Below are positions 42,887-54,405 of a stretch of 64,000 nucleotides of DNA, in pieces. The position numbers were made by a program, and so were the translations under genes. The stretch's first letter is position 1. Each line of letters opens with the position of its first letter. The notes beneath the pieces are model-generated. The model was not told where the DNA came from. It made no database searches and saw nothing but the letters and a program-made list of their open reading frames with translations. The stretch is from Sophora flavescens (Eukaryota; Streptophyta; Magnoliopsida; Fabales; Fabaceae). Location of the stretch: assembly GCA_030762895.1 (NCBI GenBank), contig CM061068.1:151105311-151169310 (forward strand), given 5' to 3'.

Positions 42887-44478
42887 CCCTTGGGCATCGC
42901 ATGACTAACTCAATTTCGTAAAAACTTATTAAATAAAAAGAAATGCTGGTTGCTTTCAGAAAATATCTCATGTAATTCTCTATAAGTCATGAAAGTGGGT
43001 GTAAGAATTTTATTGAGAAAAACTGAAAAATTTAAGCCCCACGTTAACACAAAAAAACCCTGTTTCACACATCAACATACAAATTCTAGTCATAATACAA
43101 ACAACGCCACCACCTCGTACAAATTTTCCAGAAAATGTTTTCAACATACAAAGCTGAATCTCAAACTGAAAAATTTACAAAGAAACATACGTACAGACCT
43201 TCTCAAAAATCGAATAACCCAAAAGGAAATCCTAAGTTGGTCACTCTAAAATCTATCCACTAGAAAACCCCGTGGTTATCACCACGTTCAACGACGTCTT
43301 CAAAATCATGACTAATATCCCAAGTGAAGCTAGAAAACTTGTCTGCATCATCTGTACATGAAAAACAGTATACCACAAAATAGAAACCAAACAGAAATAA
43401 TGCAAAGGCGAGATACCGACATATGAGTTTTATCACAGCAGCCACATACGCGACTCACCCAAAAACAACAACATAAGACAAAGATATTTCATCACACAAC
43501 ATAATTCATAGTCATAACAATCACCAAATCTTTAAACAGGGATTCATACCCGACAACCAAGTGCATTTTTAAAAACATTTCATGCCACTTCAATATCCAC
43601 TATCTATTTCGTAATCTTCGGAGATCCTAACTTCCCTTGGTCGAGCATGATAGGCCGCAATAATCCCTATATAATATTTAGGTCTGATTCCCAATTGTTC
43701 TAGGGTATCACATCTCACCTAAATAATATTTTGATAGTTACCTATTGAGTACATTACGTAGAGGGTAACCGAGTTCCACAACCGAGATTGCAAAGCCCTG
43801 ACCATTCCGTGGATTTCGAGCCCGAATGTCCCTATAGACCCAAAAACCCAAGAATCTATCTTTGGTCGGTAACTATCAAATTTGTCAATCCACCCTTTGT
43901 GGATTGTATCTCGATACACAATGGCACGTCTGCTAGACTCTACATGTAAACCAATGGTTTTCGTTTTTCTTTTTCTTTTTCGCTTCGTTCTTTCCAAGTC
44001 GAGGCTTAAAGCTCCCGACTACTTTTATTCAGGTATTAAAATGATTTTAATACCAACCTAGGATTTTAAAACAAAATCAATGATTTAAAATCTCTTTCTC
44101 AAAACGAACACTAGCCCAACGTCTCGACAATCTAGGTTGTTATCCTTTTCCTCAAATTTTCCTCTAGGAACACTAGCCCGATATTTCAGCAATCCAGATC
44201 TAGCCCGATATTTCGACAATCCAGAATTGATTTCTCAATAAATCAATTCGGGTAAAAAAGGTTTATTACAACAAAATTGGGGAAATTTTAGGAAACAATT
44301 TCATAATTGGAGTAAGATAAAAATTGGGGTTTAAGAGAAATTGGGGAAAATGAGATTTACTCATAGAATCATGAAATTAGTTTAGGATAACATCAATTGA
44401 TAGTCCCAATTGTTCTAAAATATAATTAATTTCACAAAACAGAACCAATTTCAAATAATGTCGGATTTGGGCAATTAA
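42887..44478 (-). repeat. 3' LTR of Tekay-like remnant F, distal part
   Basis: On the minus strand the part 43650-43540 (GGATCTCCGAAGATTACG, then TATTGAAGTGGCATG and GTCGGGTATGAA) matches element C LTR 9020-9115. The spacing to a GGTGAG block is similar. The LTR end is near 42887 (GTTGTAACAC). It continues at 53280 on the other side of CACTA 2, as shown by the TAA duplication. The ORF 43719-43997 (basic start) has no support as a gene. Confidence 0.65.
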
Positions 44479-44820
44479 CACTAGTGCAATAAGTGCTTTT
44501 TACGTCAGTTAAAATTGATTTTATACGTCAGAATATTGTGGACGTAAATACAGCTGACGTTAATAGTTAATATTTTAACGTCAGTTGTTTAAACAACTGA
44601 CGTTAAATATAAAACTATTAACATTAGTTCTTTAACACAACTGACGTTAATGTTGTTAAAACTAACGTAAGTTATGTTAAAGAACCGACGTTACAGGTTT
44701 TATTTTTAACGTCAGTTTCCTAATACAACTGACGTTAATAGTGTACTGTGCATTTTATAAAATACTATTAACGTCAATTTTTTGATACAACTGACGTTAA
44801 TAGATTTTTTTTTAAATTCA
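44479..44820. repeat. Left terminal and subterminal repeats of CACTA 2
   Basis: The terminus CACTAGTGCAATAAG is followed by about ten ACGTCAGTTG/CAACTGACGT words in both orientations, several as near-perfect palindromes (44577-44605, 44630-44650). These are presumed transposase-binding repeats. Confidence 0.85.
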
Positions 44821-45122
44821 ATTTTAGAATATCACTCCCTCAACTATCCCTGCATTCAGTAAGTATCCCAGTAACACAGAATATCACACACATTACAGAA
44901 TTGCAAATACTACCCTTAAATTTCAACATTAACTAAAAGAAAAGAAATATACAAAGGAACAATGGGGGGACTTAAAACCAAAACCCATGTATAGGAAAAA
45001 CATAACTATCTACAAGTATATATATATATAAATTTTAGTCTCTAATGTCTAAAAACAAAACTACCAATCTAAGTATATATATATAAATGTTATTAATTGG
45101 TTTCTAAAGTCTAACAAAAAAA

Positions 45123-47774
45123 CTATTCATCTAAGTATTGCGGAGGTATCTTGTCAATTCCTTTTTCAGCCGCATACTTGAAGAAGAATTCTGCCAAGCG
45201 CATCCTCAAGTCTCTAAACTCATCTTTTTGAAGAGGCAATTGGTTGTTAAATGCCTACACACGTTCAAATAATAACAATAACATTAACGCAAGTCATCAC
45301 CAAAACTATAATATATAATTTAACAAGTTGTTTAAATATTACCTTTTTCCATCCATCCGTAATAGATACGGAGACTATGTTCAGCATATGAAGCATCACA
45401 TAATAGCCGCACGACCACCCGTCAGGTTGAAATCGAGACTACAAACAAAATTAATTTCAATGTCAGTTAAATATACATATAAATTAGTAATTATAATATT
45501 AATTATTTGATAAATAAACTACCAAACCTTGAGGATTATCCAATCAGGATTTCCTTTAGCCTTAGAAGTCCTACTTCTCCCGTTGGCACAACTTATGCTA
45601 CTCGCCTTCAGCGCGCTATCATAAACAAATAATCATGTCAATTAACAAATTCATATATCATGTGTGTAATAAACTAAAAACAACTGATATTAAAACTTAA
45701 ATTAAATTGAAGATTTGTTACTTACGTATTTACAGCTTCCACCACCTCCTGTGGCGGGTTTTGGTGAAGAGAGCAGAAGAATATGACAGTATGCCTAGAC
45801 GGGTGAAGTACGAGCAACTGCCAATGGTTATTCATAGAGTAGGAGCCAGATATAATTCTTTCCGATTGTCTCCCATCAAGTTCCCTATGTATTTACTTAA
45901 TTCATCACCAGTAAAGAATTGAGGCATAAGGAGTGACGGATCTAAGAAGCCATAAACTGATTTGGAGCCCTTATCAAGCTGAAGACGATGGAGATACCTA
46001 AGATATGAAAAGGTGTGGATGTTAATAACATAATATATATTGAAATTAAAATAAATTATTAAATGGAAAAATACCAAAAATAAATAAGTTATAAAATTAA
46101 AATTAACTTACGTGCACCAGAGACTCAAAACCTTGCTTGCCATCCACTCGTTATCTCTGCAGGCATGCCCGAGATCTTCACCACAGAAAGAAAATATCCT
46201 CTCTTGATTTGGGCGTGCCACCCATCCATCATGCTCCAATGGACATTCAAAAATATCAAAGGCATAATCCTCACCAAGTGAGAACAAACGAGTGACAGGT
46301 GACTGCGACACTGACGTCGACTTGGCCTTCAATTTAGAAAAAATAAAATAGATAAGTTGTTGATAATTAAAAAAACACAAGTAATTATTTGACTAATTTG
46401 GACATTAATAATGAATACATACCTTTGTTACCATTTCGAGCTCACGGCGTTTGAAGTCCAACTCAAGCTCACGTCTTTGCATTTCCAACTCAAGCTCACA
46501 GCGTTGGACTTCCAACTCCCGCTCCCTAGATGCCAACTCATCGTCCTCCACATGCGCCCTACTATAAGGGACAAATGAGCCCTGGGAGCATTGTGCTTTA
46601 AGATCCATCTACAATGAAGAAATGAAAAAACGTGCAAGTGAAAAGTGTTAAAAATATCTATACAAATATCAATTGAAATGAAGTTAATTATTTACTTACA
46701 ATCTTATCTGCCACTTCGCGAGTGGCATCAAATTTAAAAGATCCAGTCTTTGTCATGCGGCCGGCTAACCAAACATCCTTGCGGTCGATGTCCGACGGAG
46801 GACTTAATGGTGTGCCCTCAGGCACCTCTCCTCTTTCTATCCTAGCAGCGTTCTCTTCCTGCTTCACCCTCAGCCTATCCGCCATCATCTCCTCGATCCG
46901 AGTCTCGTACCCACCCTGAGACATGGTGTGGCGGTGGACGTTCTTCGCCTGATTCTGCCTACCCTTCTCTGCCTTAGCCTATTCAAACAAAAACACATAA
47001 TTAAATACAGTTAAATGATCTATAAGAAGCATACAAAATTAACTTAATCAACCAACTTGAAATTCTTCATCTTGTCGATTCCTAGAAAACATATCCCAAG
47101 TATCCTTATCAATCCAGGGATAATCCGAGAACATCTTATCAAGCCGCTTCTTCCCAAATACATAGTACTTGGTAAGATCATGCTTGAACCCATTCCAGCG
47201 CTTTGATGCCATTTTCATACATTTCGTACGATGACCCTCGTCATTCGACACAGTCCAAGTTACCTACACATTAAATACATAACAACTGGATGGATTATAA
47301 CTCGGATAATTATCTAATAATGTAAATCAAAAGAATGTAAAGGTAAAATATCGTGATAGCCTCTCAAATATGATCCTTAACGTTCTGTGGAACGTCATTC
47401 CAATGGTTGTAGTTGATGCTAACGTGCTGCTTTGCTTGTAGAAACACCCACTTTTTAAATTCTTTAGTACGGGGTCCCTGGGGCTTTAGATTAGCATCAA
47501 AGCACACCTCAAGATTCTCTCCGCTTTGCCCGGCCTTCTCTAATTTCTTCAAAGTCGTGGCTCCTCTACCCCGTTTCCTCTGAGACTGTGATGTCTGTAT
47601 GGACAAAAAAATGATAAAATAGAGGGTTGTAACATTATAAACTTACATTAAAAAGAAGGACTAAAGATAGTATATAACATGTAAACTTACACTAGAATCA
47701 GGTGTAGGTGCGATCGGGTCATGCGTAGGCCCCACAGTGTCCTCCCGTGCATGTGGGCGATCCGACTGATCCAT
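45123..47774 (-). pseudogene. Second gene of CACTA 2: Transposase_24-like, coiled coil and Ulp1-like domain
   Basis: A likely start ATG at 47774 (MDQSDRPHAREDT) begins a chain of about 11 exons with GT-AG borders on the minus strand. The early exons hold basic Trp-rich segments (KRWNGFKHDLTKYYV, YPWIDKDTWDMFSR) and the En/Spm-type word DVWLAGRMTKTGSFKFD. Then comes an Arg/Glu-rich coiled coil (ELEMQRRELELDFKRREL, near 46440-46500). A Ulp1-like domain follows: VYGFLDPSLL, NNHWQLLVLH (45833-45804), QPDGWSCGYYVM (45422-45387), and the end YAAEKGIDKIPPQYLDE. A frameshift at 45832-45838 lies just before the His motif. At the catalytic Asp position (17 after His) there is Cys (FFCSLH). Exon borders are approximate. 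Confidence 0.72.
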
Positions 47775-47878
47775 ATGTATGCCTGTTCAGAAACAATATA
47801 TATTTATTAAAATAGGTTATAACTAAAAATAAATACAGAAGTATAAATAAAAATAAATGTATACTAAGTTTAAACTAC

Positions 47879-50800
47879 CTATATCAATATCCCTTCGTGA
47901 TGATCATCACGAGTGTCATGTACATCGTCCACCTGTGTCTCCTTTATTATAGTAGGCATGTTTGTTGAAAAAGAAGGAGTCTCAGGAATATCAAGATTTG
48001 AATCTTGATTTTCATCACTACCATTATACATCCTTTTTCCTTGGAGAATCACGGACAACCTTTTGTTAGAAGGATCAGTGATGTAGAACACTTGTTTTGC
48101 TTGGGAAGCCATTATGAAAGGCTCATTTATATGAACTAACTTGTTGAGGTCTACCAATGTGAACCCCAATTTGTCGGTTTGTACACCACCGTTACTATCA
48201 ACCCACTTACATTTAAAAATTGGCACCGTAAGCTTAGTGTAATCGAGCACCCAAATATCTTCAATATATCCAAAGTAAGGTGTCGGTGCTTTAACCGGTT
48301 TTGTGTCCTTTGCACTAGAGAAGTGCATTGCTTCGGCCACTATCATAACCCCACTATTTTGCATGGTACTCTTGTTATCTTGTTCCTTTATATAAAAGGA
48401 AAAGTTATTGATGTCGTATCCGCTCCAACATATGTCGTTGAAGCTAGGCCCACGTGCTAGCCATCTTATGTCATCAGAAGCAGTACTACCATCCTTAAGC
48501 ATTTCTTCCTTGAACCATGGTAAGAAAGTCTTGTTATGCTTGTTCAACAACCACCTTTCGCTCATTCGAGGGTTTTCTTGATTGACTTTTCTTTTATGTT
48601 CAAATAAGAAAGGTTGAACAGAATCGATGTTGTTCAATACATACAAATGTGCTTGAAGCACTTCCTCCTGACCCTTGCTATTAATTCTTAAGCCATGTGT
48701 ACCCTTACCTTGACATCTTATCTCATCATGTCGAGGCTTAGCCCCTATAGGATCCGTGTTATGAAGGTAGTCCGAACAAAACTCAATAGCTTCTTCTGCA
48801 ACATACCTTTGAACAATAGATGCTTCCGGACGATGAGGATTCTTCACGTACCCTTTCAAGATCTTCATGTAGCGCTCAACTGGGTACATCCATCTCAGAA
48901 AAACCGGCCCACATAATCTAATCTTCCTCACCAAATGAACAATAAAGTGAACCATTATGTCGAAAAAGGAAGGAGGAAAATACATCTCCAATTGGAACAA
49001 GATTGTAGCAGCCTCAACTTCCAAATCATCCAACATACGGGGGTCAACGACTTTGCTACATATAGAATTGAAGAATGAGAACAACCAAGTAATGGCATGT
49101 CTCACATTTTTTGGAGCAATACCACGAATAGCAACGGGAAGAAGTTGTTGCATCAAGATGTGACAATCATGAGACTTTAAGCCAACCAATTTAAGATCAC
49201 TAGAGACAAGCCTCTTCATATTTGAAGAGTAACCATGTGGAACTTTGATGCCCTGAAGACACCCGCAAAAACTTTCTCTCTCTTTTTTTTTTGACAAAGT
49301 ATGACATGCTGGGGCAAATAAGTCCGCTTACCATCCTCAACAACTGGAGCTAACTGCTCTTGTATACCCATAGCAACGAGGTCAAGACGAGCATTCAACC
49401 ATCCTTTGTCTTTCCCTGAATGTTGAGAAGCATCCCGATCACACTATCGTACACATTTTTCTCCACATGCATCACATCAATGCAGTGTCTAACATCAAGC
49501 CTGCGCCAGTATGGAAGATCAAAGAATATCGACCACTTCTTACATATGTTTTTCTCAGCTGCTTTACCTTTCATTTTGGACTTGACGAATATAACATCGA
49601 TGCCTTTTACCAACTGATTAACCTGCTCTCCAATTAAGGCCGCCGGAGCTTCTTCTGTCTCTTGGCATCCATTAAAAGTTTTTTTCATCTTACGATATGG
49701 GTGATCACGTCTAAGAAATCTCTGATGCCCAAGGTAAACTGTCTTCTTTCCATGATGCAACTGAGTGTAGCATGTGCCTTCTTCACATATAGGGCATGCT
49801 TTATGCCCCTTGACACTGTACCCAGACAAGTTACCGTATACTGGAAAGTCGTTGATGGTGCAAAATAACATGGCACGAAGCTTGAAAGTCTCATGAGAAT
49901 ACCCATCAAATACATCAACACCTTCCACCCACAGCGTTTTCAAGTCTTCAATCAAGGGACTTAGATAAACATCTAAGTCATTTCCCGGTTGCTTTGGGCC
50001 CGAAATCATCATAGACAACATCATGTATTTGAGCTTCATGCACAACCAAGGGGGCAGGTTGTAAATTATCAACAGAACAGGCCATGAACCATGAATACTA
50101 CTCATGTTACCATAACGATTCATTCCATTCGTAGCAAGTCCAAGCCTTAGGTTTCTTGGCTCATCGGCGAAATCCGGAAACATAGTATCAATATTCTTCC
50201 ATTGCATAGAATCAGCAGGATGACGAAACTTTCCATCATGTTTCCTCTCATCATTATGCCATCTAAGATTCTTCGCATCTTTCGCATTAGCAAACAATCG
50301 CTTGAACCTTGGAATTATTGGAAGATACCACAACACCTTCGCAGGAGGACCCTTTTTTCTCACATCATCAAGATCATCATCATCATCACCACCCTTCACT
50401 TTGTATCGTGATAACCCACATTTGGGGCAATCGTGATTGTCTTCATGAACACCGGTGTACAATATGCAATCATTGGGGCATGCGTGTATCTTCTTATACT
50501 CCATACCCATCGGACACAATAACTTCTTGGCCTCATAGTTACGGTCAGGCAACGTGTTGTCCTCCGGAAGCAAGTCTTTCAACACTTCAAGCAATTCCGT
50601 GAAGCTTTTATCGGTCCAACCATTTCTCGCCTTCACACAAACCAATTTTAGCACCGCTGACAACCGTGTATGAGTAGTACACCATGGATATAAAGGCTTA
50701 TCCGCATCACCGTACAACCTATCATACTTATGAGAAGAAGAGTCCAATATCACGGATCATGTCCTCTACTCGATCATCCTCCATATCTACGTCAACGTCC

Positions 50801-51066
50801 TCACTTTGGGAGACACTTGCCGTACTACTCAACAACACATCCCCATGCCATATCCATCTTGTATAACTCAAGCAAATCCCTTCACAAATTAAATGAGTAC
50901 GTATATCCTTCACCGTACATTTCCTCATATTCAAACACTTGACACAAGGACAACAGAACATTCTATTTCTATTAGGAATATTCCTTTGAGTAAATTCTAT
51001 AAATTCTCCCACCCCCTTCAAATACTCAGCACTAGTGAGCTTACAAACCATCCAACCACGATCCAT
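47879..51066 (-). pseudogene. TNP2-like transposase of CACTA 2 (frameshifted)
   Basis: The start is the ATG at 51066 (MDRGWMVCKL). The N-terminal transposase-associated domain (CPCVKCLNMRKC, RTHLICEGICLSYTRWIWHG) is followed by a frameshift near 50740. The Transposase_21 core runs from 50753 to 49395 (HACPNDCILY, CPKCGLSRYK, LRWHNDERKHDGK, WPVLLIIYNLPPWLC, SGPKQPGNDLDVYL, FCTINDFPVYGNLSGYS). A one-base loss at about 49396 and another shift in the A/T run near 49290 precede the DUF4218-like part (YPVERYMKILKGYVKNPHRP). A DUF4216-like part (FGYIEDIWVLDYTKLTVPIF) ends at 47879. It would cut and join element ends. With three frameshifts it is probably inactive. Confidence 0.9.
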
Positions 51067-51117
51067 AGGTAGATAGGTTCTGTAGATATACAAAACATAT
51101 ATCCAATATAAGGACAA

Positions 51118-51950
51118 TACGGGAGATTGAAAACTAGTTTTTGAAATCCTAATTGAAAACTATTTTTTGAAATCCCGTCAACCATGTATATCTTATTTGA
51201 CTAACTGCCTAAAACAAAATTTCCACGGTAATCTCACATCATTCTTCTCATCAAGCAGGAAACAACACATATTAGGACTATTGCTATATCTAGTACTATA
51301 ACCACTCAGCCATATGAATCGATCAAGAGAGCATGATATATACAAGCCTGGCGTTTAAAAATTATTTCAAATTTACAACATTTTCAGGTTTCTTATGGCA
51401 AAAGAAATAAGCAGATGAAGATAAATTAACAAAACAGAATTCCAATGAGCAATATATTGTTGATGTCACATGCTACAAGCAACTCTAAATTTCTTCCCAT
51501 TTGAAATAGGTCGTGATAGAAGAAGAAAAACAAGAGAAAACCCAAAACGCACGACCAGAAATAGAGACATTCCAAACAACTCAAACTCAAAGTTTCAAGT
51601 TTCAACTACAGAGACTACAGTTTCAACATACAGTCAAAACCAAAAATAAAAAAATGTGCTCTAAAGACTCACCAGAAATAGGTGCTCGCATGGTGGTGGG
51701 GAAGGGAGCTCGAGAGGTGGCCAACGTTCGATGTGGTTACTGAGAGTAGAGGGAAAAGGAGAGTTAGTGTGCGGGAAGGGGAAAGAGAGATGTTAAGTTA
51801 TTACAAAGAATGAGCGGGAAAGACAGAGTTAGGGTTAAGAGTGTACCTCACAGTGGCGGCGAAAAAGCCCTCGCGGTGGTTGCAGTGGAGAGGAGCTCGC
51901 GATTAGGGCGGAGTGAGAGTGAGAGTGAGCGTGATGAAAAGAGAAGAACA
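51118..51950 (-). promoter_or_regulatory. Upstream and 5' region of the CACTA 2 transposase gene
   Basis: No coding match. The minus strand from about 51950 is C/T-rich (CTCCTCTCCACTGCAACC), like a leader, with possible introns before the ATG at 51066. No TATA box is assigned with confidence. Confidence 0.4.
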
Positions 51951-52014
51951 GAGACATACAGAGCGAAGTGAACATGGTGCACAGGTGTAATCGTTATAAT
52001 AAAAAATAAAACAA

Positions 52015-53279
52015 CAGTATACGTCAGTTGTTTAATACAACTGACGTTAGAAGTCATTTTTAACATCAGTTGTCTTAAACAACTAACGTTAAAAGTCATT
52101 GTTTAACGTCAGTTGTATTAAATAACTGACGTTAAAAATAAATATTTTTTATTTTAAAAACACTTTTAACGTCAGTTGTTGAAGACAACTGATGTTAAAA
52201 GTGTATAAGTTTCTGTAAAAACATTCCATCCTTTGACTACTTTGCTACTTACCCATGCACCTTGTAACTTAATCCTCTTAATGAATATTAAGTTTATAGA
52301 TCAGTTTTGAAGAAAATCAGGTTGTCTCTCTTCTCTATATAAAGTACCATTCTTCTATATCAGTCTGTAATACACCCTTTTCTTTTCCTCTATATTTCGT
52401 GCGTTTTCTATTCCTTCACAATATGGCTCTATCATATTTGAGACCTTGTTATTTCTTCTCTATACCTAGACTTAAAGGTTTATGTCTTAATGGTCAAAGA
52501 ACTTCTGAGGTTGAGTAAATCACATAACGTGGATGGTAAGGTTGAGTGAATCACATAATGCGATTCCCTCACTCTATTTCATCCCCTTCATCCCTTTCAC
52601 TCCGCTTTGGCAGCAAGTGATTGTGGGTTCAGATGGAGCATCAAGGACTTCAAATGAGGGAGGGGATGCATCCATTGGAGTTTCTGAGGACAGGACTGAG
52701 AAGAAATTGACATTGAAGCATAAACTTTTTATATTTTAGGGCTATGTTGTATAAATTTTTTATCTTTTAATCATGTAGTTGTAACTTATGAATCGCTTCA
52801 ATGAGATACGATTTGATTATACATATAACTTGTTTTATGTTAAGTGTTTATTTATTTTAATTTGCACAAGAATTTGTTTACAAATTCAAGCTAATTAATT
52901 AATATTAAAAATAAACTTGTTTAAAAAAAAAGATTAGAAATAAACTGCACTATATATGGAGTGATCTGCGTTAAGAGTGACAACAGGGAGATGACAACGA
53001 AAGAAAGATAGGAATGAGTTTCAGATAGGAATATAGGATTATTTACGTCAGTTATTTATTTAACTGAAGTAAAAATCACACTTTTAACGTCAGTTGTATA
53101 AACAACTGACGTTAAAAGTGTTAATAATTCTTGCAAATCACTTTTAACATCAGTTCATTACACAACTGACGCAAATAATGATTTAATATTTACAAAACTA
53201 CCACCGCCTCCTTTTTAACGTCAAACATATGGTCAACTGACGTAAAACTTTCCCATATATTACATTATTTCCACTAGTG
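52015..53279. repeat. Right subterminal repeats and TIR of CACTA 2, with a non-repetitive middle
   Basis: AACGTCAGTTG/CAACTGACGTT palindromes cluster at 52020-52200 and again at 53040-53240, and the element ends in CACTAGTG. Between them, 52210-53030 is unrelated-looking AT-rich DNA with a possible exon-like segment around 52600-52740 (plus strand), which I cannot identify. Confidence 0.8.
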
Positions 53280-54405
53280 TAACATGGGAAATTTGAAATT
53301 GACATATCTAATTTATAAGTAACATCATCAATTTGGGGATTGAGGTTCTAATTTAGAACTTAGGGTTAGGGTTTGAGAAAATGGGGATTTTAAATCTTAA
53401 AGAGAGCTGAGTGAAATTTCTACTCACCCAACAAAGAAGAAGAGAAGGTGGTGGCCATTATGTAGTCCGGCACACCGTCAGCAGCGGAGGACAGCGGCAG
53501 TGGTGTTTTTCTTGTAACAACCATGACTGAAACAATAGGAGAAAGCAAACAGAACAAGGTTTAAGGAAGGAGAAGGTCCAAGTGAACAAGACTAGGTGGA
53601 AAACCACCATGAACGGCGGCGAAGCGGGCTTACCACGACGAAGGGCGGCGTAGCAGTGGCGAGGATGACGTCGCACGGCGGAGGACGTGAACGCACGATG
53701 TAGGAACGCGCGCCTTCTCCCTTGCTAGGCGAGTGGCGGTCGGCGGCTGTCAATGGGCGATGGCTCGCGGAGCCTAGAGAGAAGGAATGAGGAGGAGAAA
53801 GTGATGAAGTTCAAAGGGGGAGTGACATGGACATTCAAATGGTGAGGAAGGAAGAAAGTGAAAGAAAAATAAAGAGGGGAAGGTGGTAATGCGCTAGGTA
53901 AGAGGGGAGAGTGACAAAACTTTCTTTTTAATTTTGTTTTTCTTTAGCTTGATGATAAGTACATAATTAAGTGGTTAAGATTGATTAAAAAAGAAAATAT
54001 TTGTTTTTAAACTTTGGATCTAAAGGTAATGAGGGAAAAATATAAATTTTTAAAATTTGAAATAGGATAGAGATTGATGGTTGAGTTTATCAACCAAGGA
54101 AATCAACGATCCAAAATTAATTTTAAACCAACATATTTTCAAATATAAAATTAAATGGAGTAAATTATGAAAATAATAATAATGACAATAGCATAATATT
54201 ATTGCCCTGCAAGTGTGTATGCACTGCAGTAACATAGTGTTAACGCACCCGATAGATAATTTTTAAAAGAGTAAATAAAATTACTCAAGATTAAGCGTGA
54301 TAAAATAAACAAAAATTAATGTCCAAATAATTATCATTCCAATAAAAATAATATAAACATATATGTTTTACTGATATTTAAAAACAGTAACAACCAGGGT
54401 GTTAC
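53280..54405 (-). repeat. 3' LTR of remnant F, proximal part
   Basis: This continues the LTR split by CACTA 2. On the minus strand it begins near 54405 with GTAACACCC, the usual Tekay-type LTR start. A GC-rich stretch (53590-53770) on the minus strand looks like the transcribed leader. No gene is supported; the ORF 53458-53676 is LTR. Confidence 0.6.

Larger units (their letters stand above)
44479..53279 (-). mobile_element. CACTA element 2 with TNP2-like transposase and Ulp1-type second gene
   Basis: The element has 8801 bases. The ends CACTAGTG (44479) and CACTAGTG (to 53279) extend as imperfect inverted repeats, and TAA is duplicated (44476-44478, 53280-53282). Subterminal regions hold many AACGTCAGTTGTTT / AAACAACTGACGTT words. 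The genes are on the minus strand: the transposase (51066 to 47879) and then a multi-exon gene with coiled coil and Ulp1-like domain (47774 to 45123). This is the two-gene plan of autonomous plant CACTA elements, but frameshifts make this copy defective. It is inserted in the LTR of remnant F. Confidence 0.92.

Noticed and set aside
43719..43997. 92-codon minus ORF with Lys/Arg-rich start
   Set aside because: It is part of LTR remnant F; the basic start comes from an A/G-rich tract.
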